Assembly: GCF_000633595.2 (NCBI RefSeq)
Contig: NZ_JIBU02000009.1
Coordinates: 62,001-126,000 of the forward strand
DNA: 64,000 nucleotides
Source of the DNA: Clostridium drakei
GTDB lineage: Bacteria; Bacillota; Clostridia; Clostridiales; Clostridiaceae
Reading direction: 5' to 3'
The notes under the pieces were generated by a model, which saw nothing but the letters and a program-made list of their open reading frames with translations, was not told where the DNA came from and made no database searches. The position numbers were made by a program, and so were the translations under genes. Below, piece by piece: positions 9,672 to 17,709 of the stretch (positions within the stretch are counted from its first letter, which is position 1; every line of letters starts with the position of its first letter).

Positions 9672-10301
9672 ATGATAAACAGCTTGCCGCAACATCTTAT
9701 AACACCAGTGATATCCTTTATATCAATAATACTTGGAGCAATAATTGGAGGTGTTTTTGGTTGGGTTACAACTAAAAAATCTACTGATAGGAATATAGAA
9801 GTGCAAAATAAAATAGTAGAGGATAATAGAAAATACCAAGAGAGCATAAGGGAAAAAAGGAGCCGTCAATATGCTAACATAATAAGATTGGATTTATGTA
9901 CTGCTATTTTTCAGAGTATTAGACTCTTAAAATCATTTAATGATAAAAATGGTGTAGATATGTACCCAATACCCATGGATAGCGAATATTCAAGTGGTGT
10001 TGCTTATTTAAAAAATGAATTTGATTTAAAAGAATTAAGTTATATATACCAGTTATATGGGATTATAGAAAAGCTGAATAGAGATACAAATGAATTTAAT
10101 TATTATGATAATAATAGTTATAATTCGGTAAAAATAGATTGTACAATGCTTTTAAAAAAGCTCTATGGAGAAAATTTGGAGAAAGTAGTTAATATGGATA
10201 TAGATAGTGTAACATATAAACAGTTATATGAAAATGAAATTGTAAAAAAAGGCTATAGAAACATTTTATCTAAGTTAGATGAAATTTGTTCGGAAAAATA
10301 A
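9672..10301 (+). CDS. Membrane-anchored protein of unknown function
   Basis: 209 residues. One glycine-rich transmembrane helix spans about 12-33 (ISFISIILGAIIGGVFGWV), followed by a charged segment likely to be coiled coil (about 35-70) and a mainly helical soluble region. The predicted topology is a single N-terminal anchor with a cytoplasmic body. ATG 9672 follows AAGGAGG at 9660-9666. I recognise no enzyme motif; the pattern of a short anchor plus coiled coil plus helical body is common among uncharacterised Firmicute proteins. It sits between two terminators or gaps, so it is probably monocistronic. Confidence 0.72.
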   Translation: MINSLPQHLITPVISFISIILGAIIGGVFGWVTTKKSTDRNIEVQNKIVEDNRKYQESIREKRSRQYANIIRLDLCTAIFQSIRLLKSFNDKNGVDMYPIPMDSEYSSGVAYLKNEFDLKELSYIYQLYGIIEKLNRDTNEFNYYDNNSYNSVKIDCTMLLKKLYGENLEKVVNMDIDSVTYKQLYENEIVKKGYRNILSKLDEICSEK

Positions 10302-10378
10302 ATTCATGGAAAAGAAGCCTTAAAATATATATAATAAAAAAATGCCTCTGAGCAAAACTATAAAAAGGAGGTGGTTTT

Positions 10379-10564
10379 ATGACTTATCGTTCAATGGCAA
10401 AAACAGCACCAGATAAAACTCAAGACTTAGATCAAAAAAATCCAGAAAACACTCAAGCTCAATCTGTACAGAGTACTGACATGCATACAAAGACCCATTG
10501 GAAGGTTCATAGTGCAGAAGAGGGAGAATTTAAATGTGAAAATGAAATAAGAAAGCAAATATAA
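10379..10564 (+). CDS. Small polar protein of unknown function
   Basis: 61 residues with no hydrophobic stretch; rich in Gln, Lys, Thr and Asp. A strong ribosome site, AAAAGGAGGTGG at 10364-10375, precedes ATG 10379, which is the main reason to believe it is translated. The C-terminus HWKVHSAEEGEFKCENEI contains the only Cys and two His. I know of no family. A hairpin (10585-10630) related to a larger repeat element follows 20 bases after the stop. Confidence 0.6.
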   Translation: MTYRSMAKTAPDKTQDLDQKNPENTQAQSVQSTDMHTKTHWKVHSAEEGEFKCENEIRKQI

Positions 10565-10572
10565 TGTAACAC

Positions 10573-10632
10573 CAGATGTAGTGGCAGTTTGTATTTTAAC
10601 TTTTATTCAATAAAGTTAAAATACAAACTGAT
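10573..10632. repeat. Short palindromic repeat sharing an end with the 15.6 kb element
   Basis: Stem CAGTTTGTATTTTAACTTT (10585-10603) with its complement to 10630 around a loop of about eight bases. The left flank and arm (GATGTAGTGGCAGTTTG, then ATTTTAACTTT and ATTC) match the reverse complement of the right end of the palindrome at 15579-15825, which reads GATGCAGTGGAAGTTTG, then ATTTTAACTTTCATTC. It looks like a deleted copy retaining only the terminal arms. It may double as terminator of the 61-residue gene. Confidence 0.65.
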
Positions 10633-10800
10633 AAATTTATTTGTTAAACATTTAATTTAATTGTTATAGATAATAATAAATAAAAGTTGTATTGAACTGC
10701 ACTTTATGCTGTGTAATGCATATTATATGAGTATACAGTTCTATTTTTCGAAGATAAGTTATAAAATAAAAAAAGAGAAATATTTAAGTAGGTGGAAAAA

Positions 10801-11274
10801 GTGGCAAATGAAGACTTTTTCACTTTTAGTGAATATATGAAAAAGGAATGTGATGTACTAACTGCTTCTATGGAAGACTATTTGGAAATGATTTATAGAT
10901 TATCAGAAAAAGTGGGTTTTACACGTATACATGAATTAGCAAAGGCTTTAAATGTACAACCTCCTTCTGCAACTAAGATGGTACAAAAATTATCAGAACT
11001 AAAGTTTGTAAAATATGAAAAATATGGAATTATAATCTTAACTAAAGAAGGTAAAAGCATGGGAGAATATCTACTTAATAGACATAATATAATAGAAGCA
11101 TTTTTTAAAATTTTAGGCATTTCTAATAGAGTTCTGGAGCAAACTGAAAAGGTAGAACACACTATAAATGATGAAACTGTACAATATTTGCAAGATTTTG
11201 TTAACTTTTTAAAATTGAGACCAGAAATAGTAGATGATTTTGTAATGTTTAGAAAAAGTAAGAAAGTTAAGTGA
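10801..11274 (+). CDS. MntR/DtxR-family metal-dependent regulator
   Basis: 157 residues. The N-terminal winged helix (ARIHELAKALNV-like, then PPSATKMVQKLSEL) is the DtxR/MntR DNA-binding domain, followed by the dimerisation domain. All metal ligands expected for B. subtilis MntR seem present: Asp and Glu in SMEDYLEMIY, His in NRHNIIEAF, and Glu, Glu, His in TEKVEHT. The SH3-like third domain of DtxR is absent, as in MntR. I chose GTG 10801, six bases after AGGTGG; an in-frame GTG at 10792 overlaps that site. It would repress Mn(II) uptake when the metal is plentiful, but no transporter gene is in this window. Confidence 0.87.
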   Translation: MANEDFFTFSEYMKKECDVLTASMEDYLEMIYRLSEKVGFTRIHELAKALNVQPPSATKMVQKLSELKFVKYEKYGIIILTKEGKSMGEYLLNRHNIIEAFFKILGISNRVLEQTEKVEHTINDETVQYLQDFVNFLKLRPEIVDDFVMFRKSKKVK

Positions 11275-11277
11275 GAT

Positions 11278-11316
11278 TTGACTTAAGGTGAAATATGAAA
11301 TTTCATCTTAAGCCAA
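11278..11316. terminator. Bidirectional terminator between convergent genes
   Basis: GACTTAAGGTGAAAT and ATTTCATCTTAAGCC pair almost perfectly, with T-rich sequence on the right and A-rich on the left. It lies between the stop codons of the MntR-like gene (+) and the GlnL-like gene (-). Confidence 0.75.
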
Positions 11317-11322
11317 TACTTT

Positions 11323-12243
11323 TTATAATCTTTTCTTTGACTCTATATAGAGAACTTTAACAAATTTTTTAGTATTAATATGAACTGATGAAATAGATGA
11401 GCTGCTTTCATTTTGTAGTTCAAGCATTTTTTTTCGAACTTCTGTAAAATCAAAAAAAATAGCAGCATATTCTTCAAACTTAGGATTGGAATAGTCAGTT
11501 AATCCCAAGGAAGCTAGATGGTTTAGTGCTTGATATATTGATCTTCGAATTCTTTGCTCTGAAGCTTTTATTTCTTTATTTAAATCCATTGAATCACATA
11601 GAGGTCCTAATTTTTTCATGGCTACATCAATAAAAATTTTTTTTAAAGATGGAAATCCAAGGTCAAAAGGCTTTTCATTTTCACATTCAAACAAATATTG
11701 AACTATATCTAACAAATCTCTACTTCCACTTTCTCCTATTATACCTAGTTCTGTTAAAAGAAATTGACCAGAACTAGTTATGTCTTTGCTCATAAAAGAA
11801 TGAACCTGTTTATCTTTTCCTTTATTAAATTGCAATATATTAAGTGTTTTTTGTATATCTTGTATGGATTTTTCAAGTTTCATATGTTCAATTACTTTTT
11901 CAATAACAGATATCACTTCAAGTCTATTAATTGGTTTTGTAATATAATATTCAATTCCAAGAGAATAGGCTTTTCCAATCATTTCTTTATCTTCTACTTG
12001 AGAAAGCATTATAGTTTTTCCGGAAAAACAATCACCTAAATCATGAATTGTTTGAAGACCATCTTTAAGAGGCATTAACAAATCAATAATAATGATATCA
12101 ACTTTTTTTGATTTTAATAATTGATTATTTATATTAGAACCATTTTCAGCTTCTGCAACAACTTCGCCTAAATCATAATCTTCGATAATATCAGCTAGCA
12201 TAGAGCGAATAGCCTCATCATCGTCAACAATGAAAAAATTCAT
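11323..12243 (-). CDS. GlnL/YcbB-type response regulator
   Basis: 306 residues. The receiver domain (1-120) has the acidic pair VDDDEAI, phospho-acceptor Asp in IIIDLLMPLKDG near residue 54, and Lys in TKPINR. The C-terminal half (about 135-300) is not a standard OmpR or LuxR domain. Its shape (LLTELGIIGESGSRDLLDIV, then EQRIRRSIYQALNHLASLG) fits the YcbB family, whose B. subtilis member GlnL controls glutamine use. ATG 12243 is preceded by AAAGGGTGG and sits three bases after the kinase stop, so the two form an operon. Divergent from them is a glutamate-type symporter, its likely target. Confidence 0.83.
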   Translation of the reverse strand: MNFFIVDDDEAIRSMLADIIEDYDLGEVVAEAENGSNINNQLLKSKKVDIIIIDLLMPLKDGLQTIHDLGDCFSGKTIMLSQVEDKEMIGKAYSLGIEYYITKPINRLEVISVIEKVIEHMKLEKSIQDIQKTLNILQFNKGKDKQVHSFMSKDITSSGQFLLTELGIIGESGSRDLLDIVQYLFECENEKPFDLGFPSLKKIFIDVAMKKLGPLCDSMDLNKEIKASEQRIRRSIYQALNHLASLGLTDYSNPKFEEYAAIFFDFTEVRKKMLELQNESSSSISSVHINTKKFVKVLYIESKKRL

Positions 12244-12245
12244 AT

Positions 12246-13529
12246 TTACCACCCTTTCGATATCAAATTGTTTATTGGAAGCTTTATAGTAAATACTGTT
12301 CCATTTTCAATAGAATTATCCTTTAGTGTTACAGTTCCTTTTAGAGTTTTAATTAATTCTTTTACATAAGGAAGACCCATTCCTGTAGAGGGTTCACCAT
12401 TTATATCATATTTTGTAGTATATCCGGGTTTAAATATTAAGTTTTTTTTCTTTTCAGGAATACCAGGACCAGTATCGCAAATTTCAAAATTGATAAATTC
12501 ATTATCCTTACAAATAGAAATTTTTATACTACCTTTATCTTTGATTGATTCTACAGAATTAGAAACTAAATTATTAATAAGAGATAATATAGTGTAAACA
12601 TGTAAATTTGGGAAATAGTCATTAATGCTTAAAATAAATTCAATGTCTTTGCCAAGGCAACGAGCATATTTCTCATTAGTTTCAACAATAATATGTCCTA
12701 TCTTACTAATATTCATATAATCAGTTGAATTTTCTGCGGAAATCATTTTGGAAAGACCAGAGTAAATTCTTTGGTTATCTTTTTTTATTTCATGTACTTG
12801 ACCAGCAATAGCTAACAATTTTGAAGCTAAATCTTTTTGACCAAATTCGTATTTTGAATCTTGAAAATTTTGATATAAATTATAACAATTTTTGGTTATA
12901 TTTTCTGCGTCTTTTAGAGATTTTTTCAATTGAACTGATTCTGCATATAAGCCAGAGATAACAAGAAGCATATGTTCATTTTGTTCTTGTTGCTGCTTTG
13001 CTGCTGCCTTTATTTCATTTAACTTAATTATATTAAAAAAGCTAAGAACAAAGAAACTTCTAATAATTGATATTATAATAATAATTCCTAAGGTAGAGAG
13101 ATAAAATTTATTACCTAAAAAGCAATACCTAAAAAATAATTCAACAATGCTTGATATTATATCTATTAATGCACATAAGCAACCTAGTAAAAGTGGACGG
13201 TGGTACAGCTGGTTTATCTTTGTTAAATAAAAAAGGGTTGAGTAAGTTGCATAATAAAAGAAAGCAGAAAAATGATAAATAAAATCTGGAAAAAATTGAA
13301 AACTTCCTTTTACAAAAAAGTCTAAAATTGTGCGAAATATTATAACGCTAAAACCAATTATAAATCCTGGTATAAACAAAGGCAATTTTTTTATCCATAG
13401 CAAAAAGAATAAAAAAATCGGTGTAGCAAAACTGATACGAAAAGTATCATGAAATGGATACATTTTAAGTTCTCCCGTTAAAGGTATTGTAATAATCATT
13501 AGTGCTAGTATAAATAAATCTTCTTTCAA
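12246..13529 (-). CDS. GlnK/YcbA-type membrane sensor histidine kinase
   Basis: 427 residues. About five or six transmembrane helices fill residues 5-175, without a large outside domain, so the sensor is probably intramembrane. A linker helix leads to the phosphorylation helix with His in AGQVHEIKKDNQRI, typical of GlnK/CitA/DcuS-like kinases rather than classical HisKA. The HATPase domain has SLINNLVSNSVESI (N box), EICDTGPGIPE (G1) and STGMGLPYVKE (G2). TTG start at 13529 behind AAGGAAG. B. subtilis GlnK senses glutamine; here the linked transporter suggests glutamate or another dicarboxylate amino acid. Confidence 0.85.
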   Translation of the reverse strand: MKEDLFILALMIITIPLTGELKMYPFHDTFRISFATPIFLFFLLWIKKLPLFIPGFIIGFSVIIFRTILDFFVKGSFQFFPDFIYHFSAFFYYATYSTLFYLTKINQLYHRPLLLGCLCALIDIISSIVELFFRYCFLGNKFYLSTLGIIIIISIIRSFFVLSFFNIIKLNEIKAAAKQQQEQNEHMLLVISGLYAESVQLKKSLKDAENITKNCYNLYQNFQDSKYEFGQKDLASKLLAIAGQVHEIKKDNQRIYSGLSKMISAENSTDYMNISKIGHIIVETNEKYARCLGKDIEFILSINDYFPNLHVYTILSLINNLVSNSVESIKDKGSIKISICKDNEFINFEICDTGPGIPEKKKNLIFKPGYTTKYDINGEPSTGMGLPYVKELIKTLKGTVTLKDNSIENGTVFTIKLPINNLISKGW

Positions 13530-13969
13530 TTTCGGTACACTTCCTTGAAATTATATTTTACACTTTCAACAAATATATTTCCAGTTAAATAACTTAATAG
13601 AAAAAGAATAGCAGAAAAATTGTAAATATGCTAGTACTTGGGAAAATATAACTTTAATGCAATATATATATTTAATGACGATCATTATGTATACAATTGC
13701 ACAATAATAGTCATAATTAATTAGTAAACGTATACAAATGAATAAAAATAATTCAAATATTCATTAGTGAGAAAAATTGAAAAAGTTATTTTGTAGTTTT
13801 AAGTTCGATTTAGTAGATTTTTATAGGATTTATTATAAAATTTCTATGTAAATGGATTCGTTATAAAAAAATAAATTATAAATTTAATAAAAAAATAAGT
13901 TATAAATTTAATAAAAAAATAAGTTATAAATTTAAAATCTATAAATTAGAAAAAGAAAGGATGGTAAAA
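13530..13969. promoter_or_regulatory. Divergent control region between GlnK-like kinase and symporter
   Basis: A 440-base AT-rich region. At 13862-13935 a unit of about 24 bases (ATAAAAAAATAAGTTATAAA plus TTTA) is repeated three times in tandem just before the symporter ribosome site. At 13789-13804 there is TTTTGT-N4-TTAAGT, a partial match to the TTTTGT-N4-TTTTGT direct repeat reported for B. subtilis GlnL. It is the natural place for the response regulator to act; the match is weak evidence. Confidence 0.5.
13862..13935 (+). repeat. Three tandem 24-bp AT-rich repeats upstream of symporter
   Basis: Three consecutive near-identical copies, the first differing by one base (AATTATAAATTTA versus AGTTATAAATTTA). 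They end about 20 bases before the ribosome site of the symporter and so should lie in its 5' leader or promoter. Confidence 0.8.
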
Positions 13970-15241
13970 GTGAAAAAAAAGAAATTAGGTTTAGCCACTC
14001 AAATTCTTATCGGACTTATACTTGGTGTTATAGTGGGTGCTGTATTTTATGGAAATCCAGCAGTTAGTACTTATCTACAGCCAATTGGAGATATATTTTT
14101 AAGATTAATAAAGATGATAGTTGTTCCAATTGTATTTTCAGCACTTGTAGTTGGAATTGCTGGAGGAGGAGACATTAAACAAGTTGGAAAACTTGGTGTA
14201 AAGACTTTAGTGTATTTTGAAGTGGTAACTACTGTTGCTATTGTACTTGGATTAGTAATAGCTAATGTATTCCACCCAGGAACTGGTATCAATATGCATT
14301 CACTTGTAAAGAGTAATATTTCAAATTATGTGAATACAGCTGAAACAGTAGCACATCACGGATTTGCAGATACTTTTGTAAACATAGTTCCTACAAACAT
14401 TGTTGAATCTCTAGCTAAAGGGGACATGCTTGCAATTATATTCTTTTCCGTTATGTTCGGTTTAGGCGTTGCTGCTATAGGAGAAAAAGGAAAGCCAGTT
14501 TTAGCTATATGCCAAGGTGTTGCTGATACAATGTTCTGGGTAACTAACCAGATCATGAAAACAGCACCATTTGGAGTATTTGCATTAATTGGTGTAACAG
14601 TTTCAAAATTTGGAGTTAAGTCTTTAATTCCTCTTGGTAAGTTAGCAATAACTACTTATGGTGCAATGATCTTTTTTGTTCTAGTAGTGCTTGGAATTAT
14701 AGCGAAAATGGCTGGAACAAGTATTCTTACACTTATAAAAGTATTAAAGGATGAACTTATACTTGCATATAGTACAGCAAGTTCAGAAACAGTTTTGCCA
14801 AAAATCATGGAAAAGATGGAGAAATTCGGATGTCCAAAGTCTATTGCTACATTTGTTGTTCCAACGGGCTATTCTTTTAATTTAGATGGTTCAACATTAT
14901 ATCAAGCTATTGCAGCATTATTTATTGCTCAACTATATGGTATGCATTTGCCAATATTAACTCAAATTAATTTAGTAGTAGTATTAATGCTTACTTCGAA
15001 AGGTATAGCAGGGGTTCCAGGAGTATCCTTTGTTGTGCTTTTAGCTACATTAGGTTCTGTAGGTATACCACTAGAAGGATTAGCATTTATTGCTGGTATT
15101 GATCGTATTCTTGATATGGCGAGAACTGCTGTAAATGTTTGTGGTAATTCATTAGCAGTTGTAGTTGTATCTAAACTGGAAGGAAAATATGATAATGAAA
15201 AAGGAAAGAAATATGTGGAATCTATTAAAAGGGCTGCATAA
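13970..15241 (+). CDS. gltP: Dicarboxylate/amino acid:cation symporter (glutamate type)
   Basis: 423 residues, usual length for the DAACS (GltP/GltT/DctA) family. Visible hallmarks are the serine-rich re-entrant loop YSTASSETVLPKIM, the cation/substrate helix TGYSFNLDGSTLYQ, the second loop SKGIAGVPGVSFVVL, and DMARTAVNVCGNSLAVV with the substrate-binding Asp/Arg/Asn region. The Arg in DRILDMARTAVN favours glutamate or aspartate over neutral substrates. It imports substrate with Na+ or H+. GTG 13970 is preferred over ATG 13961 because the AAAGGATGG ribosome site overlaps the latter. It is divergent from the GlnK/GlnL-like genes, which probably control it. Confidence 0.93.
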   Translation: MKKKKLGLATQILIGLILGVIVGAVFYGNPAVSTYLQPIGDIFLRLIKMIVVPIVFSALVVGIAGGGDIKQVGKLGVKTLVYFEVVTTVAIVLGLVIANVFHPGTGINMHSLVKSNISNYVNTAETVAHHGFADTFVNIVPTNIVESLAKGDMLAIIFFSVMFGLGVAAIGEKGKPVLAICQGVADTMFWVTNQIMKTAPFGVFALIGVTVSKFGVKSLIPLGKLAITTYGAMIFFVLVVLGIIAKMAGTSILTLIKVLKDELILAYSTASSETVLPKIMEKMEKFGCPKSIATFVVPTGYSFNLDGSTLYQAIAALFIAQLYGMHLPILTQINLVVVLMLTSKGIAGVPGVSFVVLLATLGSVGIPLEGLAFIAGIDRILDMARTAVNVCGNSLAVVVVSKLEGKYDNEKGKKYVESIKRAA

Positions 15242-15261
15242 TTTAAAGTAAGTACAGTGCG

Positions 15262-15402
15262 ACACAACTTTTTAGGTGGAGTCCGCATTGAATATATGGT
15301 GTATAAAAGCCAAGCATTCATTAAGAAGCTCTAATGCCTAAATTCTCTCAAAAGCTTTTATACACCATATCTTCAAAGCTCCCTCAACCTAAAAAGTTGT
15401 GT
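15262..15402. repeat. Long interrupted palindrome (element A)
   Basis: Outer arms ACACAACTTTTTAGGT (15262-15277) and their perfect complement (15387-15402), inner arms ATATGGTGTATAAAAGC (15294-15310) and perfect complement (15354-15370), and a small central stem GCATT/AATGC (15314-15318 / 15333-15337). RNA or single-stranded DNA would fold into one long hairpin. No reading frame. It starts 20 bases after the symporter stop, so it may act as its terminator, but its size suggests a mobile palindromic element. Confidence 0.75.
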
Positions 15403-15578
15403 AGTAAGTATTGTAATTTTAATATAAAAAATTGCTTGTAATACATTATGATACAAAGCCTAGCTTTCATAACATTTACTATTTACCTTAATTTTTATAA
15501 GGTATTGATAAATATAATTTTCAATTGCTAAAGTGGCTTATAAGAATTTAATTATTTACGTACACTTGAAGTTACTAG

Positions 15579-15825
15579 TTTGAATTTTAACTTTTATGAA
15601 GTGATATATGATAAGGGTGTCATCACATTAGCTAAATTGTTTTAGTATTATTCTTAGCTCAAAATTTTTGAAAGCCTTAGAACTTTAGTCCTGTCTGAGG
15701 GAACCGAGTTTGACAAAGTTCTTAGGCTTTCAAAAATTTCGAGCTTTAGAATAATTAAAACATTTAGCCGTGATGACACCCTTATCATATATCACGGAAT
15801 GAAAGTTAAAATCCAAACTTCCACT
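15579..15825. repeat. Long palindromic repeat element (element B)
   Basis: About 110 bases on the left (from GTTTGAATTTTAACTTTTAT through GTGATATATGATAAGGGTGT and TTTTTGAAAGCC to AGAACTTT) are complemented almost base for base on the right, around a loop of about 26 bases (TCCTGTCTGAGGGAACCGAG plus TTTGA). No protein is encoded. Its right end is shared with the short palindrome at 10573-10632, so this is a dispersed family, perhaps a MITE-like non-autonomous element. Confidence 0.75.
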
Positions 15826-15873
15826 GCATCCTTACGTCGCATAATTTTTAAATTGCTAAGGGTGAAGTGTTTT

Positions 15874-16725
15874 TTAAAGAGTTAAATACATCTCATATTG
15901 TGATATAGGATTTTTCACAAATCCTATATGGTTTATAAATCCTTGCATTAAGTTATTATTAGGAAATCCTATGGATAGTTTAGATAAATTTAAATCAATG
16001 CAAGCTGAGGATAATAAAGTTTTTCCTATGGATTTGCATCTATAGTGTTTATTTACCCATAAAAATATTATTTTTCCATTAGAGTCTATGCATAAAACTC
16101 CTAAAAGACTATATTGTTTATAAGCACTATAAAAATAGACATCATCGACTTTAGCCATATAATCAATATCATTTTGCCAGTTTATGTGAAAATCCTTTAA
16201 ATTTTTAAATACTAGTTTTATATCGTTAATGTCTTTTCTTTTTATTTCTAACTGCATATTATTATTTTTTATTAAAGGTTTCATATTTTGCGTATAAAAA
16301 TAATTCAATTCATATATTTTCTGATAGCCCATATTTTCATAAAATTTTATTGCTCTAAAATTATCCTTAATTACTTCCAAAAATAATTGTTTACATCCAT
16401 TTCTTACAGCTTCATTTCTATGTAGTTTGAATAATTCTATACTTACATTTGTACCTCTATAGGATGGGTGTACAGCAAAGCTTCCGCATCTCATGGTAGG
16501 AATGCCTTCATAGTTTTTTATTCCTCCTAAAATGATTCCTATAGGATTGTTAGAGTCAAATGCTATAAATGATCTTTCTATAGAATTACCTTCAGTATTA
16601 AAAAATCTATTTATAAAAATTTCCTTGGATATATCCATTTTTATCATATAATCGCTAAAGCTAATTTTAAAAGCACTAAAAACTGAATCTATGTTTACTT
16701 CTGAGCATCTTTTATAGTTAATCAT
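15874..16725 (-). CDS. GNAT-family N-acetyltransferase
   Basis: 283 residues. The first half is a recognisable GNAT domain: FAVHPSYRGTNVSIELFKLH is the acetyl-CoA-binding V/I-x-x-x-x-R-G-x-x-x motif A with Gly/Arg present, followed by NFRAIKFYENMGYQK (motif B). The second half (about 155-283) has a weaker, possibly degenerate GNAT fold (WVNKHYRCKSIGKTLLSSAC), suggesting a tandem arrangement in which only the first half keeps strong motifs. ATG 16725 follows AAGGAGAG. No substrate can be inferred. It is a single gene, with palindromic repeats downstream. Confidence 0.82.
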   Translation of the reverse strand: MINYKRCSEVNIDSVFSAFKISFSDYMIKMDISKEIFINRFFNTEGNSIERSFIAFDSNNPIGIILGGIKNYEGIPTMRCGSFAVHPSYRGTNVSIELFKLHRNEAVRNGCKQLFLEVIKDNFRAIKFYENMGYQKIYELNYFYTQNMKPLIKNNNMQLEIKRKDINDIKLVFKNLKDFHINWQNDIDYMAKVDDVYFYSAYKQYSLLGVLCIDSNGKIIFLWVNKHYRCKSIGKTLLSSACIDLNLSKLSIGFPNNNLMQGFINHIGFVKNPISQYEMYLTL

Positions 16726-16963
16726 CTTGTTTCTCTCCTTATTATTTCCTATATAGTATATTATACAATAAAAATGTTTTTTTTTATAAATTCAAAGAAA
16801 AAAGTTTCAAATTATAACTACAATCTGAATTTTTAGTGATCATTTTTTAACAGTTTTAAAAGTGAAAACGCTGTAAAGTTTATATATAGTAATATTGGAA
16901 GAAAAATGGTATAATTTTGACAAATGGCAATATACAATTATGGTTTTAAGAGGTGAGAATTGT

Positions 16964-17455
16964 GTGAAAAATAGAATATTATTGATATTAGTTCTTGTCT
17001 TCATATTTCAACTTTGTTTAATAGGCTGTTATAATGAGCACAGAGGATGTATAGATGTTCCTGACAAAATTATAGTTTATAGTGAGGGTAAACAAAAGGT
17101 GATTGAAAAATCCAATAAGAAAACGGACAATATTGTAAAAATAGCAAATAAAAGATTTAATCAAAAAGTTTTTAATATAAAAAAAGATGTTAGTGAAGAG
17201 CTTATAAACAAAAGAAAAAATGATGCATTATCTATAGAATTTATATATCTTCAAGAACATGAAATGGATATTATAGGTAATGGGGTAAAGCCATTTAGGT
17301 ATACAAGATTATTTTTTCCTATACAAATGGAAGGACCACGTAATGAAGAAGAATGTTTTATGTATTATGGAGATGGTAGGAAGTACTTCGATAATCCTAT
17401 AGCAAATTTATATTATAATGAGGATTTAGTAAACGTTTTATGGGATTTAAAGTAA
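16964..17455 (+). CDS. Lipoprotein of unknown function
   Basis: 163 residues. The N-terminus VKNRILLILVLVFIFQLCL is a signal peptide followed by the lipobox LIGC (Cys near residue 22), so the mature protein is probably lipidated on the outer membrane face. The start GTG 16964 follows AGGTGAG; an in-frame frame extends up to 16895 but would bury the signal peptide. The mature part is charged, with ILVKIANKRFNQ-like and FRYTRLFFPIQM segments that I cannot place in a family. It lies upstream of the cysS leader but ends 170 bases before it, with no shared function evident. Confidence 0.75.
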   Translation: MKNRILLILVLVFIFQLCLIGCYNEHRGCIDVPDKIIVYSEGKQKVIEKSNKKTDNIVKIANKRFNQKVFNIKKDVSEELINKRKNDALSIEFIYLQEHEMDIIGNGVKPFRYTRLFFPIQMEGPRNEEECFMYYGDGRKYFDNPIANLYYNEDLVNVLWDLK

Positions 17456-17622
17456 GTAATTAAAAAATGCTATTGTAAATTTTATTCTGTATTTTAGTGT
17501 CAATTAATGTATAATATTAAAATAACAAAACATAATATATAATAAAAGTTTTTTGAGATTATTGAATTATTTCATGATTGTGGTAAGATTTATATATAAT
17601 AAACTTTAGGAGGTCGTATACC

Positions 17623-17676
17623 ATGTGTTGTTGTTTAAATTTTCGTTTAAAATCAGATACGACCTGCATACGTTAG
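17623..17676 (+). CDS. Cys-rich leader peptide MCCCLNFRLKSDTTCIR
   Basis: A 17-codon frame: ATG 17623, TGT three times at 17626-17634, a fourth Cys codon TGC at 17665, and stop TAG at 17674-17676. AGGAGG at 17608-17613 is nine bases upstream, so translation is likely. It ends 138 bases before cysS. A ribosome stalled on the Cys codons for lack of Cys-tRNA would cover segment 1 of the attenuator and let the antiterminator form; a ribosome that reaches the stop would cover segment 2 and let the terminator form. The peptide itself probably has no further function. Confidence 0.7.
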   Translation: MCCCLNFRLKSDTTCIR

Positions 17677-17709
17677 AAATATTTTTTGAAATTTAAGTAA
17701 GTTTATACA

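Noticed and set aside
13862-13935. CRISPR array
   Set aside because: The 24-bp units are directly adjacent without spacers and are plain AT-rich tandem repeats.
15262-15825. IS element encoding a transposase
   Set aside because: No open frame of meaningful length within or between the palindromes.
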